Below are positions 41,246 to 51,453 of a DNA stretch of 64,000 nt, in pieces. The first letter of the stretch is position 1; every line of letters begins with the position of its first letter. The translations under genes and the position numbers were made by a program. The notes under the pieces were generated by a model that saw only the letters and a program-made list of their open reading frames with translations, did not search any database and was not told where the DNA came from. This DNA comes from Gemmiger sp. An50 (GTDB lineage: Bacteria > Bacillota > Clostridia > Oscillospirales > Ruminococcaceae), in NCBI RefSeq assembly GCF_002161595.1, contig NZ_NFID01000018.1:33317-97316 (forward strand), in the 5' to 3' direction.

Positions 41246-43588
41246 TTAAACCAGAGAAACTTTAAAGTGCTCTAGCACTTTGTCATGGGTAAAGCTGTCG
41301 TTCATCATATACGCAACCGTAGGAATGCTAGTCATCCCTTTTTCCCAGTAACCTTCATCAGCAGAAACTGTCCGAAGCCACCGAACTCCCACAAAGTATT
41401 CATTAGAAGGATCGATGGATACTTTTGCCGTAGTGTTTATCCATTCGCAATCCATAATGTTTTTCTTGGCAGTTCCATCGAGCACAGTAAAATCCGCTAA
41501 CTTTGTTTCGCATGTAGTGCAAACACCGATACCCACAAAACCAACACCAGCTATATGGCAGAAGATAATATCCCCTAGCTTAATATTACTCAGCAGAGTA
41601 CCGCCTTCTCCACTAGCCGATACAAATCCATATTTTTGCGCATCTTCCCAGCTTCTTCCTGAACCATACTCCACGGTAAACCGGCGCGCGCTGCCGCTCT
41701 GGATCGCGATCTCTGTTTCATCATCCCAGCCACCTGCCAATTCTTTGATCCGGGCAGGGTCCCAAATGGCTTTTGCGAGTTGCGTATATACCTGAAGCCG
41801 GTCTCGGATTGCTGATTTGTCAAATCGTTCATAGGGCTTAAACCCATACATACCTGCCAGTCGCAGGAACTGGGGATTATTCTGATAGGTCCCATTATAC
41901 AAAGACTGTGCCAGGATATTGTCCCCCGCGTATTGGGCCACCTTTTGCTCATAGGCCATCGCCTGGTAGCTTCTGTTGTGGTCGCTGGTGAGCAGAATCA
42001 GATTTCCAAACTTTCTGCGATTGTTGTTGAAATCCTCTTCGTCATTGAATAGATCTTTGTAGCCGGCATAATCATTTGGCAAAATATGTTCAATGTCGTA
42101 AGAAGTCTTGGGATTCCGATCCACATAGGTCGCGAACTGGGAGGCCCGCCCCATCTGCACGTTCACATAGTCCGTGAGCCGAGCCAGCATGTGGAGCATA
42201 TAGCGCCCTGTGAACTGGTTGAGTTCAAAATCCCGAATTGCGTCCAGCTTTTCGTTCATCCGCTGCAACGTAGTGAACAGCTTGATCCCGATCGTCCTCG
42301 CATCCTGGTTTCGGATTTGACACATGACCCGGAACAGGAGGTTTTTATTGGAGTTCCAGTTGACCTTTTTGTAATTGAAAATCCGGGTCGAGGCAAAGAT
42401 ATCAATGAACGTCGAAACCAGCTTGATTTTCTGGTCGACCACTTCGGGAGCATCTTCCACCCGCACCGCCGCCAGGATCAGATAGTTCTGGTATGTAATG
42501 TCTCTGTGTGCATTGTAGAAAACCGCCTCGTACCCCGGCGTCATCTTATCCGAATACGCTTTTATTCGCAGATACAGACTGGTCATCAACGACATCTCGA
42601 TCGTTACCAATTCCTTAAACTGCTTTGGTTGCGTCAGCTGCATTGCCGTACGGGCATTCTGCCGGACCCAGTTGTGGAACTTTTCGCCTAGCAGTTCAAA
42701 ATCCCGGTCCTCAGCGCCTTTGCGGGTCTCGCGGATCGAGTTGGCATACTTCGCGCGCAGCCAAGCGGAAATGAAATCCACGTCTTCTGCCTTGACCGCG
42801 CCGCTGGTCTGGGAATCAAACTCATTTTTGATACGGTTAATGTTTTGCTGCCAAGCCTTATTGACGGAATCCCGGTCTGCCTCGTTTACCTGCTGGATGA
42901 TATATGCCTTCAGCATTTCGGCGCTGTTCAGGCTGAGGCCGCGGTCATTCATGGTCAAGAAGATGGTGTGTGCTTCGTCCTCCGAGGGTGTGTCGATCTC
43001 CAGCAAAAGAACTTTGCCCTTCAGCCAGTAGATGAAATAAGGCAGGGCTTCTCCTTTCAGGTCATCGGGGAAAAGCTCTTCAATGTCGCTATAGCGCGCA
43101 AGCAAATTCTTATTACTCTCGTTTTCGGAAGTAAACGCCCGGTTTTGGTCCCATAGCGCCTGCATACAGTCGTTCCGCTCCGGCACATCCAGGTTGAATG
43201 ACATGGTTCCAAAATTATCTTTGTAAATCAGATCATCCATCTGTTTGACCGGGAGATATGGAATACCGGTGAGTTGATTCTGCAAATTCCGCAGATAGAT
43301 CAGCAGCAGTGACAGGGAAGTCAGACGCTGTTGGCCATCAATGATCTTGCGGGTATTTTCACTGGTACAGATAATACTGCCCATATAGTAATACCCGTAC
43401 CCCTGCACTTCAGCGGGCGAGCCATGGTTGGTCGGATCATAATACTGACGGAAGGTATCATAAAAGTCCATCAGCATCTGCTCGATCTGCTTGCGGCCCC
43501 AGCGGTATTCCCGCTGATAGTAATCCACTTCAAACTTTCCCCGAGTGAGAATCGTTTCCAGGGTATCAGTTTTATCTATCTTCTGCAT
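41246..43588 (-). CDS. DUF262/DUF1524 protein, GmrSD-type restriction enzyme
   Basis: 780 residues. The N-terminal DUF262 domain shows YQREYRWG and the signature IIDGQQRLTS, which binds nucleotide and can act as a DNA nickase. The middle is helical. DUF1524 holds an HNH-like motif DIEHILPNDY followed by NNNRRKFGNLILLTSDHNRS. This domain order matches single-chain GmrSD type IV enzymes that cut glucosylated or otherwise modified phage DNA. The last about 170 residues are an extra domain, perhaps for modified-base reading (EVE/PUA-like in look; weak). ATG 43588 is chosen; a TTG at 43612 is possible. It follows hsdR by about 45 bp and is likely part of that operon. Confidence 0.82.
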   Translation of the reverse strand: MQKIDKTDTLETILTRGKFEVDYYQREYRWGRKQIEQMLMDFYDTFRQYYDPTNHGSPAEVQGYGYYYMGSIICTSENTRKIIDGQQRLTSLSLLLIYLRNLQNQLTGIPYLPVKQMDDLIYKDNFGTMSFNLDVPERNDCMQALWDQNRAFTSENESNKNLLARYSDIEELFPDDLKGEALPYFIYWLKGKVLLLEIDTPSEDEAHTIFLTMNDRGLSLNSAEMLKAYIIQQVNEADRDSVNKAWQQNINRIKNEFDSQTSGAVKAEDVDFISAWLRAKYANSIRETRKGAEDRDFELLGEKFHNWVRQNARTAMQLTQPKQFKELVTIEMSLMTSLYLRIKAYSDKMTPGYEAVFYNAHRDITYQNYLILAAVRVEDAPEVVDQKIKLVSTFIDIFASTRIFNYKKVNWNSNKNLLFRVMCQIRNQDARTIGIKLFTTLQRMNEKLDAIRDFELNQFTGRYMLHMLARLTDYVNVQMGRASQFATYVDRNPKTSYDIEHILPNDYAGYKDLFNDEEDFNNNRRKFGNLILLTSDHNRSYQAMAYEQKVAQYAGDNILAQSLYNGTYQNNPQFLRLAGMYGFKPYERFDKSAIRDRLQVYTQLAKAIWDPARIKELAGGWDDETEIAIQSGSARRFTVEYGSGRSWEDAQKYGFVSASGEGGTLLSNIKLGDIIFCHIAGVGFVGIGVCTTCETKLADFTVLDGTAKKNIMDCEWINTTAKVSIDPSNEYFVGVRWLRTVSADEGYWEKGMTSIPTVAYMMNDSFTHDKVLEHFKVSLV

Positions 43589-43632
43589 TGAACCAATCAC
43601 ACCGCCTTCCAAATCATTAAAAAAGTTTTCTC

Positions 43633-46600
43633 TTAGCCATTATTTTCCTCAAAATTTTCCACCTGTTCCATTACCTTGCAGAAAACTTCCGGGCTGTACT
43701 GCGGCGGATAACCATTCTTAATCAAGCAAACTTTGATATCAAACTTCAGTTGATCCCGGACGATCTGATTGTTAAGCCAATCGGCAAACGAAGATTTGAC
43801 GTCAATGATATCCTTGATTTTTTTTGCCAGCGTTTTGCACTTGTCGTTTACCGATACCCCATCGACCACACGGTCTGTACCGTATTCGAAGTTATACTCA
43901 TCCCTCAACGTCATCAGAATATCATAGAATGCTTTTTCTTCAAAGGTCAGACCGACCTTTCGAAAGCTTTCCCGGTCAGCATGCATATCTTTCAGAAGCT
44001 GCAATGCCTGCTCGGTGGCACTCCGGATGATCTCCTCCGAGGTCTCCTCTTGTGCAATACCAGCTTCTTCCAAGGTAAGATGTTTTCGGCGTTCGTGGTA
44101 CTCCTGGATCGTCTTTTCCAGCATCTCCTGGAACTTCTTTGCCGCCATTTGATTAGTTCGGCTATATTCGGTAATTTGCTTTTTCAGCGTTTTTACCAAC
44201 AATTCCAGCTTAGATGCCGGCATTTTCACGTCAGACAATTTTTCAAAATACTCCGGGCTGAAAATGTCTTCCTGCTCGCCCTCTTCGAGAACATTCTCAA
44301 CTTTGTTGTATCGAAGGGCCTCTTCTACCATCTTTTCCACATGGCGGTTCATGCTCTGAGTGTCAACTTCGCTGGTACCACTCATCTTGCGGACAAAGCC
44401 AGCAATCGCCATGAAGCACTGTGCAAGGGAAGACTCTTCCTCACTTAGTTCACCGGAAGGCTGGCAAATATCATAGGCAGCCCGCATCCGCTTGACCGTT
44501 TTCAGAAAATAAGTCTTGAAAGAGACCTTTCGGATGCTCTTTCCGCCTTCACCTTCCGTGTTTAATTCGTTCGTGGACGCAAAAACATATTCTGCCGCTT
44601 TTGCTAAAAGCACATATCGTTCAGCAGGGTCACGTTCTGGATCCAGGAATGGCGTCAAATCATAGCCAGAAAAGAGATTCTGCAAAATCATCAGTTCTTG
44701 CCGGAATGCACCGGTCGCCTGATCCACATCATCCGCCGTAGGAGCAATGGAACAGTCACCACCATACATTTTTAACGCTTCACGCATATTGTCGCGGATC
44801 CCGATGTAGTCCACGATCATACCGTATTCTTTGCCAGGATATTTTCGGTTGACTCGGCTGATGGTCTGGATCAGCAAATGTGTTTGAAGCGGTTTGTCAT
44901 TATACATATAGGTCAACGATGGCACATCAAAGCCTGTGATCCACATATCCACCACGATGGCAATCCGGAAATTGGATTTATCCTGCTTGAACGCAGCGTC
45001 CAGTTCCTCAGATCGTTTGCTGTTTTTTACTCCACCAAGATACTGATACATTTCCGCCGGGTCGTTGCTTCCAACACTGGCCACCATAGCCATGAAGGGC
45101 ATTGGCTTCAACCGGCGCATTTCTTCGTCCGATACCGTCACATCTCCTGGTGTTTTCTTCTCTACAAACCACTCAGGATATTTCTGCTGGAATATTTTAA
45201 GTAATTCATAGGCAGTGGGCCGGCTGGAGCAAACCACCATGGCTTTCTGCACCCGCTCCGGATCGTTGGCACAAGCGGAAATATAGTGGTCGTGGATATC
45301 TATGGCTAGCCGCTCCAGACGGGAGGGCTCTTTCAAAATAACCTCCATAGAGCTCATAGCCTTTTTGCTGGCTTCGATATCCTCTGCTGTTGCCCCTTCG
45401 TCGGCACACTGTTTATAATACGCCTCAATCTCCTTGACCTTTTCCTGATCAAGCAAAACCTTGGCAATCCGTGGATGATACTTGATAGACACGGTTAGAC
45501 CGTCTGCGACGGCTTGGTCCATGGTGTACCGGTCGATTTCGCCGCCGAAGGTCTGGTAGGTTTCTGAGATGGGCGTTCCGGTAAAGCCCACGAAAGTCGC
45601 CTGCGGAAAGGCCTCCTTCAAGACTTTTGCATATGGCTTGGAAACCATAGCCTTCATGTTGTTGTCCACATCTTGGCTAAAACGGATCTTTTTGGCGTGT
45701 TCCAGCTGCGTCCGATGCGCTTCATCGGAGAAACAGATGATATTGGCACGGTCGTTGATCAGACCAATCTTATCATCTTCTCTGTCACAGAATTTTTGAA
45801 TGGTACAGATATAGAATCCACCGCTCTGACGAGCACCGAGTTCTTCTCGCAAAGCCTTGCGGCTTGGAACGATGCTTACCTCTCCCAGATTCAAAAACTC
45901 TTTGCTCTTTGTAAACAGTTTCGCACCCTGTTTTTGCAGCTCCTCCCGGTCCACAATCATGACGATAGTGGGAGAGCCGATCTGCGGCACATCGGTGCAT
46001 CGCAAAGCCAGCTGCCGAGCAAGGAAGGCCATGGTATAGGTCTTGCCGCAACCGGTGGCTCCGAAGTAGGTTCCGCCTTTTCCACTCTTTTCCACCACAG
46101 ACTTTATAATGCTTTGTTTCAGAAGCCGTGCGGCAAAAAACTGCGGATACCGGCAGACGATCTCCCGTTCGCTGCTGTCATACTCGCTGTCCTGGAAATA
46201 TATATAATCACGGAATATTTCCAGGAATCGTCGGGGGTTGTATACACCCTTGATCATAGTCTGCATTTCATCAAAGGGAAGTGCGGAGACCTTGTCTTCG
46301 TTGTTCACTCTGCGCCAGGCATAAAAATGCTCATAAGGCGTACGTACCGTGCCCAATCTAGTCTTGACCCCATCAGAGATACAGGCCAAAGGGCAGTAGT
46401 GCAGCAGATGCGGAATGTCCCGCCAGTAGCGGGTGTAGATCTGTTCCCACGCATCATAGATGGTGGCGGCCTGATCCGCCGGGTTTTTCAGCTCTATAAT
46501 GCACAGCGGCATACCGTTGACATAAAGCAGAATATCTGGCCGGCGGTTCTCTGTCTGTCCGTTGTTGGTATACTCTACTGTAAACTGGTTGACCACTCGA

Positions 46601-46965
46601 AAAATATTGTTCTCCGGGTTTTCAAAGTCTATCAATGCCACCATTCGGGCCGGCTTGCCTTGAGGCACAAATTGAATGCCATCCACCATCCATCCATACA
46701 GCTTGTGCAGTGTGGCGAAATCGCTTTCGCTGCCGGCCAGCCGAACGGCGTCAATAATCTGCCGGATCTCGTCGGCGAGCAGATCCGGGTTGGTTTTACT
46801 CAAAAAATGTTCCAGATCATCCACATACAAAACGTCCCGCCGGGAGGCGCGGGGGATGCTGTTGCCAAAGAGATATTGCCAGCCTTCCGCTTCCAGAAAG
46901 CTGAGAAAGGCATTCTCAAAATCAGCCTCGCAATAGCGGCCGTTATATTCTCTCAGTTTCGACAT
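43633..46965 (-). CDS. hsdR: Type I restriction enzyme R subunit (HsdR)
   Basis: 1110 residues, the normal length. An N-terminal PD-(D/E)XK nuclease is seen in NRRPDILLYVNGMPLCIIELK (D then ExK). The SF2 translocase follows with Walker A GATGCGKT, motif II SDEAH, motif III GFTGTP and motif VI QTISRVNRKYPG. A C-terminal helical region for binding the methylase core completes it. With HsdM and HsdS it would pump and cut DNA lacking the cognate methylation. GAGGG lies upstream of ATG 46965. It is separated from hsdS by a TIR-like gene, which is unusual for this operon. Confidence 0.95.
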   Translation of the reverse strand: MSKLREYNGRYCEADFENAFLSFLEAEGWQYLFGNSIPRASRRDVLYVDDLEHFLSKTNPDLLADEIRQIIDAVRLAGSESDFATLHKLYGWMVDGIQFVPQGKPARMVALIDFENPENNIFRVVNQFTVEYTNNGQTENRRPDILLYVNGMPLCIIELKNPADQAATIYDAWEQIYTRYWRDIPHLLHYCPLACISDGVKTRLGTVRTPYEHFYAWRRVNNEDKVSALPFDEMQTMIKGVYNPRRFLEIFRDYIYFQDSEYDSSEREIVCRYPQFFAARLLKQSIIKSVVEKSGKGGTYFGATGCGKTYTMAFLARQLALRCTDVPQIGSPTIVMIVDREELQKQGAKLFTKSKEFLNLGEVSIVPSRKALREELGARQSGGFYICTIQKFCDREDDKIGLINDRANIICFSDEAHRTQLEHAKKIRFSQDVDNNMKAMVSKPYAKVLKEAFPQATFVGFTGTPISETYQTFGGEIDRYTMDQAVADGLTVSIKYHPRIAKVLLDQEKVKEIEAYYKQCADEGATAEDIEASKKAMSSMEVILKEPSRLERLAIDIHDHYISACANDPERVQKAMVVCSSRPTAYELLKIFQQKYPEWFVEKKTPGDVTVSDEEMRRLKPMPFMAMVASVGSNDPAEMYQYLGGVKNSKRSEELDAAFKQDKSNFRIAIVVDMWITGFDVPSLTYMYNDKPLQTHLLIQTISRVNRKYPGKEYGMIVDYIGIRDNMREALKMYGGDCSIAPTADDVDQATGAFRQELMILQNLFSGYDLTPFLDPERDPAERYVLLAKAAEYVFASTNELNTEGEGGKSIRKVSFKTYFLKTVKRMRAAYDICQPSGELSEEESSLAQCFMAIAGFVRKMSGTSEVDTQSMNRHVEKMVEEALRYNKVENVLEEGEQEDIFSPEYFEKLSDVKMPASKLELLVKTLKKQITEYSRTNQMAAKKFQEMLEKTIQEYHERRKHLTLEEAGIAQEETSEEIIRSATEQALQLLKDMHADRESFRKVGLTFEEKAFYDILMTLRDEYNFEYGTDRVVDGVSVNDKCKTLAKKIKDIIDVKSSFADWLNNQIVRDQLKFDIKVCLIKNGYPPQYSPEVFCKVMEQVENFEENNG

Positions 46966-46979
46966 TATTCTGCCCTCAT

Positions 46980-47753
46980 TTAGAACAACCTATTAAAGTC
47001 TACTTCATATCCCATAGCTTTCAACTCTTTCAGCAAATCAATCTTCCAATTGGAGGTGTTAGTATAAACTACGCCTGATAGATCAGATGGAATTTCGACT
47101 CCCGAATCGGCCAGAATCACCACATGATCTCGACCCAGTTTCCCCATAAAATAACCCGTTTCCAGTACTACATTTTGCCTTGCACGGGCGCTTTCCGAAG
47201 AAGTATCTTTAGCCTTACCTACATCGTCAGCAGTGAACAGACAGATCGCTCCGCCGACATCACTGTTGGATTCGAATTTTTCGATTATAGTACGGCCCTG
47301 GTTTGCCTGTTCCGACAGAATAATTGCCTCAATCCCCTGCTTTTCCACAATGCGGGCAACCGATTGCTGTAACATACCATCATGGCCATGAACAATAAAA
47401 ATTTTACACATATTGCCCTGCCGCAAAGATTGGGATTGCGTTGTAGATTCCCCTTCGTCGTTCATTTCTTGTAAGTAGGTTTCAAAGATTGCTTTACATG
47501 CCAAAAGGCTGTCACGGCATGCCTTTATTTCACTTTTAAGATTTAAATCTTCGTCCATGACCCAACAATTAGGAGAAAATCGCATACTTTTGAATTTCTT
47601 ATGCTCTAAAGAATCATTTCCATACTTTTTAACTAAAAAGCGTTCGGCTTTCGCTTGCCACCCTTCAAATGCAGGCGCAGAGGCAATAACATGATGTGCC
47701 ACCAAATTATCAATTTCATCTATAATGCTTTTGAATTTTTCATAGTCTGTCAT
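46980..47753 (-). CDS. TIR-like nucleotide-binding protein (PF10137, CAP12-like)
   Basis: 257 residues. An N-terminal helical part (about 1-110) is followed by a TIR-like domain: KIFIVHGHDGMLQQSVARIV at the first strand, EAIILSEQANQGRTIIEKFE, GGAICLFTADD, and RARQNVVLETGYFMGKLGR, which holds the catalytic-type Glu. This is the family found as CBASS/Pycsar effectors that cleave NAD when they bind a cyclic nucleotide. No cyclase gene is nearby. Its start overlaps the hsdS stop as ATGA and it ends 14 bp before hsdR, so it is co-translated with the type I system. A role as a second-line abortive effector is inferred. Confidence 0.85.
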   Translation of the reverse strand: MTDYEKFKSIIDEIDNLVAHHVIASAPAFEGWQAKAERFLVKKYGNDSLEHKKFKSMRFSPNCWVMDEDLNLKSEIKACRDSLLACKAIFETYLQEMNDEGESTTQSQSLRQGNMCKIFIVHGHDGMLQQSVARIVEKQGIEAIILSEQANQGRTIIEKFESNSDVGGAICLFTADDVGKAKDTSSESARARQNVVLETGYFMGKLGRDHVVILADSGVEIPSDLSGVVYTNTSNWKIDLLKELKAMGYEVDFNRLF

Positions 47754-48901
47754 TTTGCTCTTCCTTCCTCCAATGAACCGAGAATCAGTATCGGGCAGAT
47801 GTCTTTGATTTGGGCTTTCAGCTGCTCATTGATACGCTTGCGGGTATTATACACGGTAAAAATTTCGGCAATAGCCTTTTGTATTTTGATGTCTGGAATC
47901 GGAATTTGGACGTTCTGCATTTCACTCCAATCAAAAGTTTCTCTTGCAGAGCCCCAGGAGTTGAAGCGGGCATATCTATCAAATTCTGGTCTTGTGAGAA
48001 AAAGCATTAAATATTCCGGAATCAAAAAGTCTGGATTTGTTCCAAACACAATAGAAATCGATGACACAATAAAAGATTCAGTCGTATTGTTGAAACCAAG
48101 AGAGATTTTATCTCCTCGCCGCGAAGTATCCGGAACATAAACGATTTGCCCCGGTTCAACCACTTTATAATTGCTCAAACCAACTCCTGACATATCCGCC
48201 TTTGTGGGAATTATTTCTTTCGCAGTCGACAGCCCTCTAACGGCATCAACCGTAAGTCCGACATCGTTGCGCTGATTACTTTCTTTGAGATATAGTCCAA
48301 TTTTCTTGCACGGCATCTTTCTCCGCAAATCCTCAATATACCCATCACAAAGCAATTTCAGATCTTCCAACCCATTCTCATAGCTTTGCTGGTTGGCAAC
48401 CATTGATTTATATATACTTACATATTTTCGTTGGATTGAAATATCAGGAAGTGGAATCACAATATCGCTCATATCGTTAAAATTGAATTCCGGACGTTGA
48501 CTACCAAAGTTTCTAAAAGTCACTTCTCTATAAAATTCTTTCCGGCGAAAATACATAAAGAGCCAGTTAGGGTCTATTTTTTCCTTTCCCTCTTCATTTA
48601 AATAGAAAATAATATACAAATGTGAAACAATACACAGACCATCTGTACGATAAGCAATTGACCCCAAATCCAACCGTGAAGGATTGTAAACAAAAGCACC
48701 ATCATTCACAATCTTATATGGCTTCAAATCGACATCCAGTGGATTTCCCTTTGGCGGTGCAAAAACGCCTTCATTTGTAACTCCCTCTATCAAATCGACA
48801 CCATATTTCAAGTTACGGTTATTTTCAGTGGAACGTTGTATATAATCGCCAAGTCTTACCCATGTAACATCAGGAAATAATACACTGTGATTAGAGTTCA
48901 T
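47750..48901 (-). CDS. hsdS: Type I restriction specificity subunit (HsdS)
   Basis: 383 residues with the two-half layout of HsdS: target-recognition domain 1 (about 1-150), a conserved helix (ISIQRKYVSIYKSMVANQQS), target-recognition domain 2 (about 200-335), and a second conserved helix (IKIQKAIAEIFTVYNTRKR). The repeated patterns MSDIVIPLPDISIQRK and MQNVQIPIPDIKIQKA mark the two TRD-to-helix joints. It sets the bipartite DNA site. It overlaps hsdM by 11 bp and the TIR gene by 4 bp. It is more AT-rich than its neighbours, as usual for swapped specificity genes. Confidence 0.92.
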   Translation of the reverse strand: MNSNHSVLFPDVTWVRLGDYIQRSTENNRNLKYGVDLIEGVTNEGVFAPPKGNPLDVDLKPYKIVNDGAFVYNPSRLDLGSIAYRTDGLCIVSHLYIIFYLNEEGKEKIDPNWLFMYFRRKEFYREVTFRNFGSQRPEFNFNDMSDIVIPLPDISIQRKYVSIYKSMVANQQSYENGLEDLKLLCDGYIEDLRRKMPCKKIGLYLKESNQRNDVGLTVDAVRGLSTAKEIIPTKADMSGVGLSNYKVVEPGQIVYVPDTSRRGDKISLGFNNTTESFIVSSISIVFGTNPDFLIPEYLMLFLTRPEFDRYARFNSWGSARETFDWSEMQNVQIPIPDIKIQKAIAEIFTVYNTRKRINEQLKAQIKDICPILILGSLEEGRAK

Positions 48902-50492
48902 ATCCGATCCCCCTGAAAGCCTCCAGCAGCATTGCCTGGGACTCTTTTTCCTGTTGCATCACGGCTTTCATTTCTGCCTGAATACGCTGCATCTCCGCGG
49001 GAAAATCAATTTCCAAATCGTGGTCGATGAACCGGATGTACTTGCTCGGAATCAAGCTCCAGTTCTGCTTTTCAATTTCCTCCATACCGACGCCCCGGTA
49101 TAGTTCCGGTACCTCATAATTAGTTCCGTCCGTACCTTCATTCTGCCAGGTGTGGTAAATTTCGGCCGCTTTTCCGATTTGTTCAGCAGTCAAAACCACT
49201 TTCTTTTTTCCTTCCCCTTTCACCGGATTTTCCGTCCAAGTCCGCAAATCCATAAAGAGGATTTCGTGGCTGCGGTCGCGCAGCATCCTACCATGGTAGT
49301 TCCCACCCTTTTTGTTCCGGTTCAAAATCCACAAAGTCACACTGATGTCGGTGGTGATGAACAGCTCTCGGGGAAGAATGATAATCGCTTCCACCATCCC
49401 TCTCTGGATCAGTCTTTTTCGGATTTCCACCGTATCGCTGTCCCCTAAAGCGCCATTTGCCAAAAGGAACCCGGCCACACCATCCAGGGCTTTCAAATGG
49501 GAAAGAATATGCAAAATCCATGCATAATTAGCATTGCTTTCCGGCGGGGTAACATACTCCGCCCAACGCGGATCATCACTCAAATTTGCATTGTACCAGC
49601 CTTTCAGGTTGAAAGGCGGATTGGCCATAATATAATCAAAATAGAGACCTTTATTCTGGTCGTTGGTAAAAGTGGAATCAGCGATTTCTCCCAGGTGGTG
49701 ACTAATGCCACGCAAGACCAGATTCATTTTTGCCAGGCGGAGGGTAGCTGGCTCCTTTTCCTGCCCATACACATTGATTCGGCTGATATCACCTTGTTTG
49801 GCGCTGACAAGTTCCGCGCTTTGGATAAACATACCGCCCGAACCACAGCAAGGATCGTACAAAGTTCCATCAAATGGTTCAATCATGGCTGCAATCAGCT
49901 GAACCACATCATGGGGTGTATAGTACTCTCCCTCTTCCTTAGTTGCATTAACCGCAAATTCCTTTAGAAAATATTCATACACACGACCGATGAGGTCTTT
50001 TTCTTCGCCGAATTTTTTATGGCTGATCTTGTTGATTTCATCCACCAGCATTTTGATGTCCTTGGGCTCCAGATTTCTCGTGGTAAAGGTGCCCTCCACA
50101 AAACAACCTTTTAACTGTTTGTCGCTATCTCCAAGGGTTTTCAGAGCTGTATCCAAAGCCACATTTAACTGTGGCGCAGGTGTATTAATTATGGTCGACC
50201 AGCGAGCCTCCACCGACAAATTATAGGTACCATCCGTAAAGGTGGGATCAGTAAAAAAAGCGTTCCAGATTTCTTTGTCGTCGGGATCCAGCCCCTGCTC
50301 AATCAGCGTCTGACGGAGATTCTCAATACCATCCTCGAATTTTTCGCCCATAAAGCGCAGAAACACGAGCGTCAGCATCATGTCACGTTTTTCAAAAAAC
50401 GAGCCTGAATTGCGTGCCTGACGCAGAATATCTCGACACTTAAACAGAATTGAATCCAGATTCAATTTTTCTTCGGCTTTTTTCTTTGCCAT
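48891..50492 (-). CDS. hsdM: Type I restriction N6-adenine methyltransferase (HsdM)
   Basis: 533 residues. An N-terminal helical HsdM domain (about 10-140) precedes the SAM-dependent methylase. Motif I is seen in LYDPCCGSGGMFIQ and the catalytic NPPF in DYIMANPPFNLKGW, which marks N6-adenine methylation. The start at 50492 is chosen because AAAGGATGG lies about 10 bases upstream; an ATG at 50504 would have the ribosome site too close. It lies about 50 bp after abiEii and overlaps hsdS, and is the first of hsdM-hsdS-TIR-hsdR. Confidence 0.95.
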   Translation of the reverse strand: MAKKKAEEKLNLDSILFKCRDILRQARNSGSFFEKRDMMLTLVFLRFMGEKFEDGIENLRQTLIEQGLDPDDKEIWNAFFTDPTFTDGTYNLSVEARWSTIINTPAPQLNVALDTALKTLGDSDKQLKGCFVEGTFTTRNLEPKDIKMLVDEINKISHKKFGEEKDLIGRVYEYFLKEFAVNATKEEGEYYTPHDVVQLIAAMIEPFDGTLYDPCCGSGGMFIQSAELVSAKQGDISRINVYGQEKEPATLRLAKMNLVLRGISHHLGEIADSTFTNDQNKGLYFDYIMANPPFNLKGWYNANLSDDPRWAEYVTPPESNANYAWILHILSHLKALDGVAGFLLANGALGDSDTVEIRKRLIQRGMVEAIIILPRELFITTDISVTLWILNRNKKGGNYHGRMLRDRSHEILFMDLRTWTENPVKGEGKKKVVLTAEQIGKAAEIYHTWQNEGTDGTNYEVPELYRGVGMEEIEKQNWSLIPSKYIRFIDHDLEIDFPAEMQRIQAEMKAVMQQEKESQAMLLEAFRGIGYEL

Positions 50493-50544
50493 GGGAAATA
50501 CCATCCTTTAATAGAATTATGTAAATGACCATCACTATCGGGGA

Positions 50545-51453
50545 TTATGCTTTGTCTATGTCCCAGCTCTCAGTTTCTGCATACCACACACCAATCATTG
50601 GTTCTGCCGTCACAATCTTTTGCCATACTGGTAAAAGGAACTCTCCTATTTTCTGAATGACTACAGGAAACTCCAGTTCAGAGTTTCCTAAACTTTTCAG
50701 AAAATAACGCCACTTTGTGTGCATCTCCGGATAGTCCGCCAACGCAAAAATGTGCTCAAAGCTGTCTTTTCCATATGTCGTTCCGCGGTTACGTAATGTT
50801 TGTTGAATTGCCGATTGCAGTTTTGTTCCATCGAAATCGAATGTTCTGGATAAATAATAAATATCGTAGAAATCTTTCATTCTTCCGGTAAGTTCAAAAC
50901 GCTGCAAAATGGCATCAAATTTTTCCGCCACGGTACTTTCTAACGAATATGTCAGAACAGAAGGTTGTGCATAGCCCTCCAGCTGCGTCTGTATAGTCCT
51001 TCGCTCTGCTCCCGGGATAATCACGTCTCCAACACCAACATCCACGTTAAAAGGAACCCGAACATTTTTGATGAAACCGGTGATCTGTGTACCAACACCA
51101 TGATACTTACGTTGCAGCGCAATGGGCTGTGTTTTTTCGGCCCTGAAATTTACAAAATCGTTTCCAGTTTCCACCGCCAGAATCTCGTCAAGAATCACAT
51201 CCATTCGGGCAAGATCATTATTCAATCCCCTCATCAAAAAGTCCACATCTACTGTAGCTCGACTTTCAAAGTTGGTGAGCGTGTAGATGAAAAGCCCACC
51301 TTTCAGCACAAAGTTTTCAGAATAAGGAGAAGCTGCAAGCCGCCGTAAAAACTCCTCCTGAAAGAAAAGTTGCAAACATTGCTGATAGCTAATACCAGTG
51401 GCTTTTGCTTTATTTTTCAGTTTTGCCAGAACAGAAGCTGCTTTATCTGCCAT
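50545..51453 (-). CDS. abiEii: AbiEii-type nucleotidyltransferase toxin
   Basis: 302 residues of the AbiEii/AbiGii family, a DNA polymerase beta-like nucleotidyltransferase toxin of type IV-like toxin-antitoxin systems. The conserved blocks are FVLKGGLFIYTLT (G-G/S-like motif), RATVDVDFL (catalytic Asp pair), and later FNVDVGVGD and a VAEKFDAIL lysine region. Its ATG shares one base with the abiEi stop (TGATG), so the pair is tightly coupled. Related toxins block growth by modifying tRNA or other RNA when phage infection upsets the antitoxin. Position upstream of hsdM suggests shared transcription with the type I system. Confidence 0.88.
   Translation of the reverse strand: MADKAASVLAKLKNKAKATGISYQQCLQLFFQEEFLRRLAASPYSENFVLKGGLFIYTLTNFESRATVDVDFLMRGLNNDLARMDVILDEILAVETGNDFVNFRAEKTQPIALQRKYHGVGTQITGFIKNVRVPFNVDVGVGDVIIPGAERRTIQTQLEGYAQPSVLTYSLESTVAEKFDAILQRFELTGRMKDFYDIYYLSRTFDFDGTKLQSAIQQTLRNRGTTYGKDSFEHIFALADYPEMHTKWRYFLKSLGNSELEFPVVIQKIGEFLLPVWQKIVTAEPMIGVWYAETESWDIDKA

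Noticed and set aside
45673..46983. 436-codon open frame on the plus strand
   Set aside because: Antisense to hsdR, no ribosome site and no recognisable domain.
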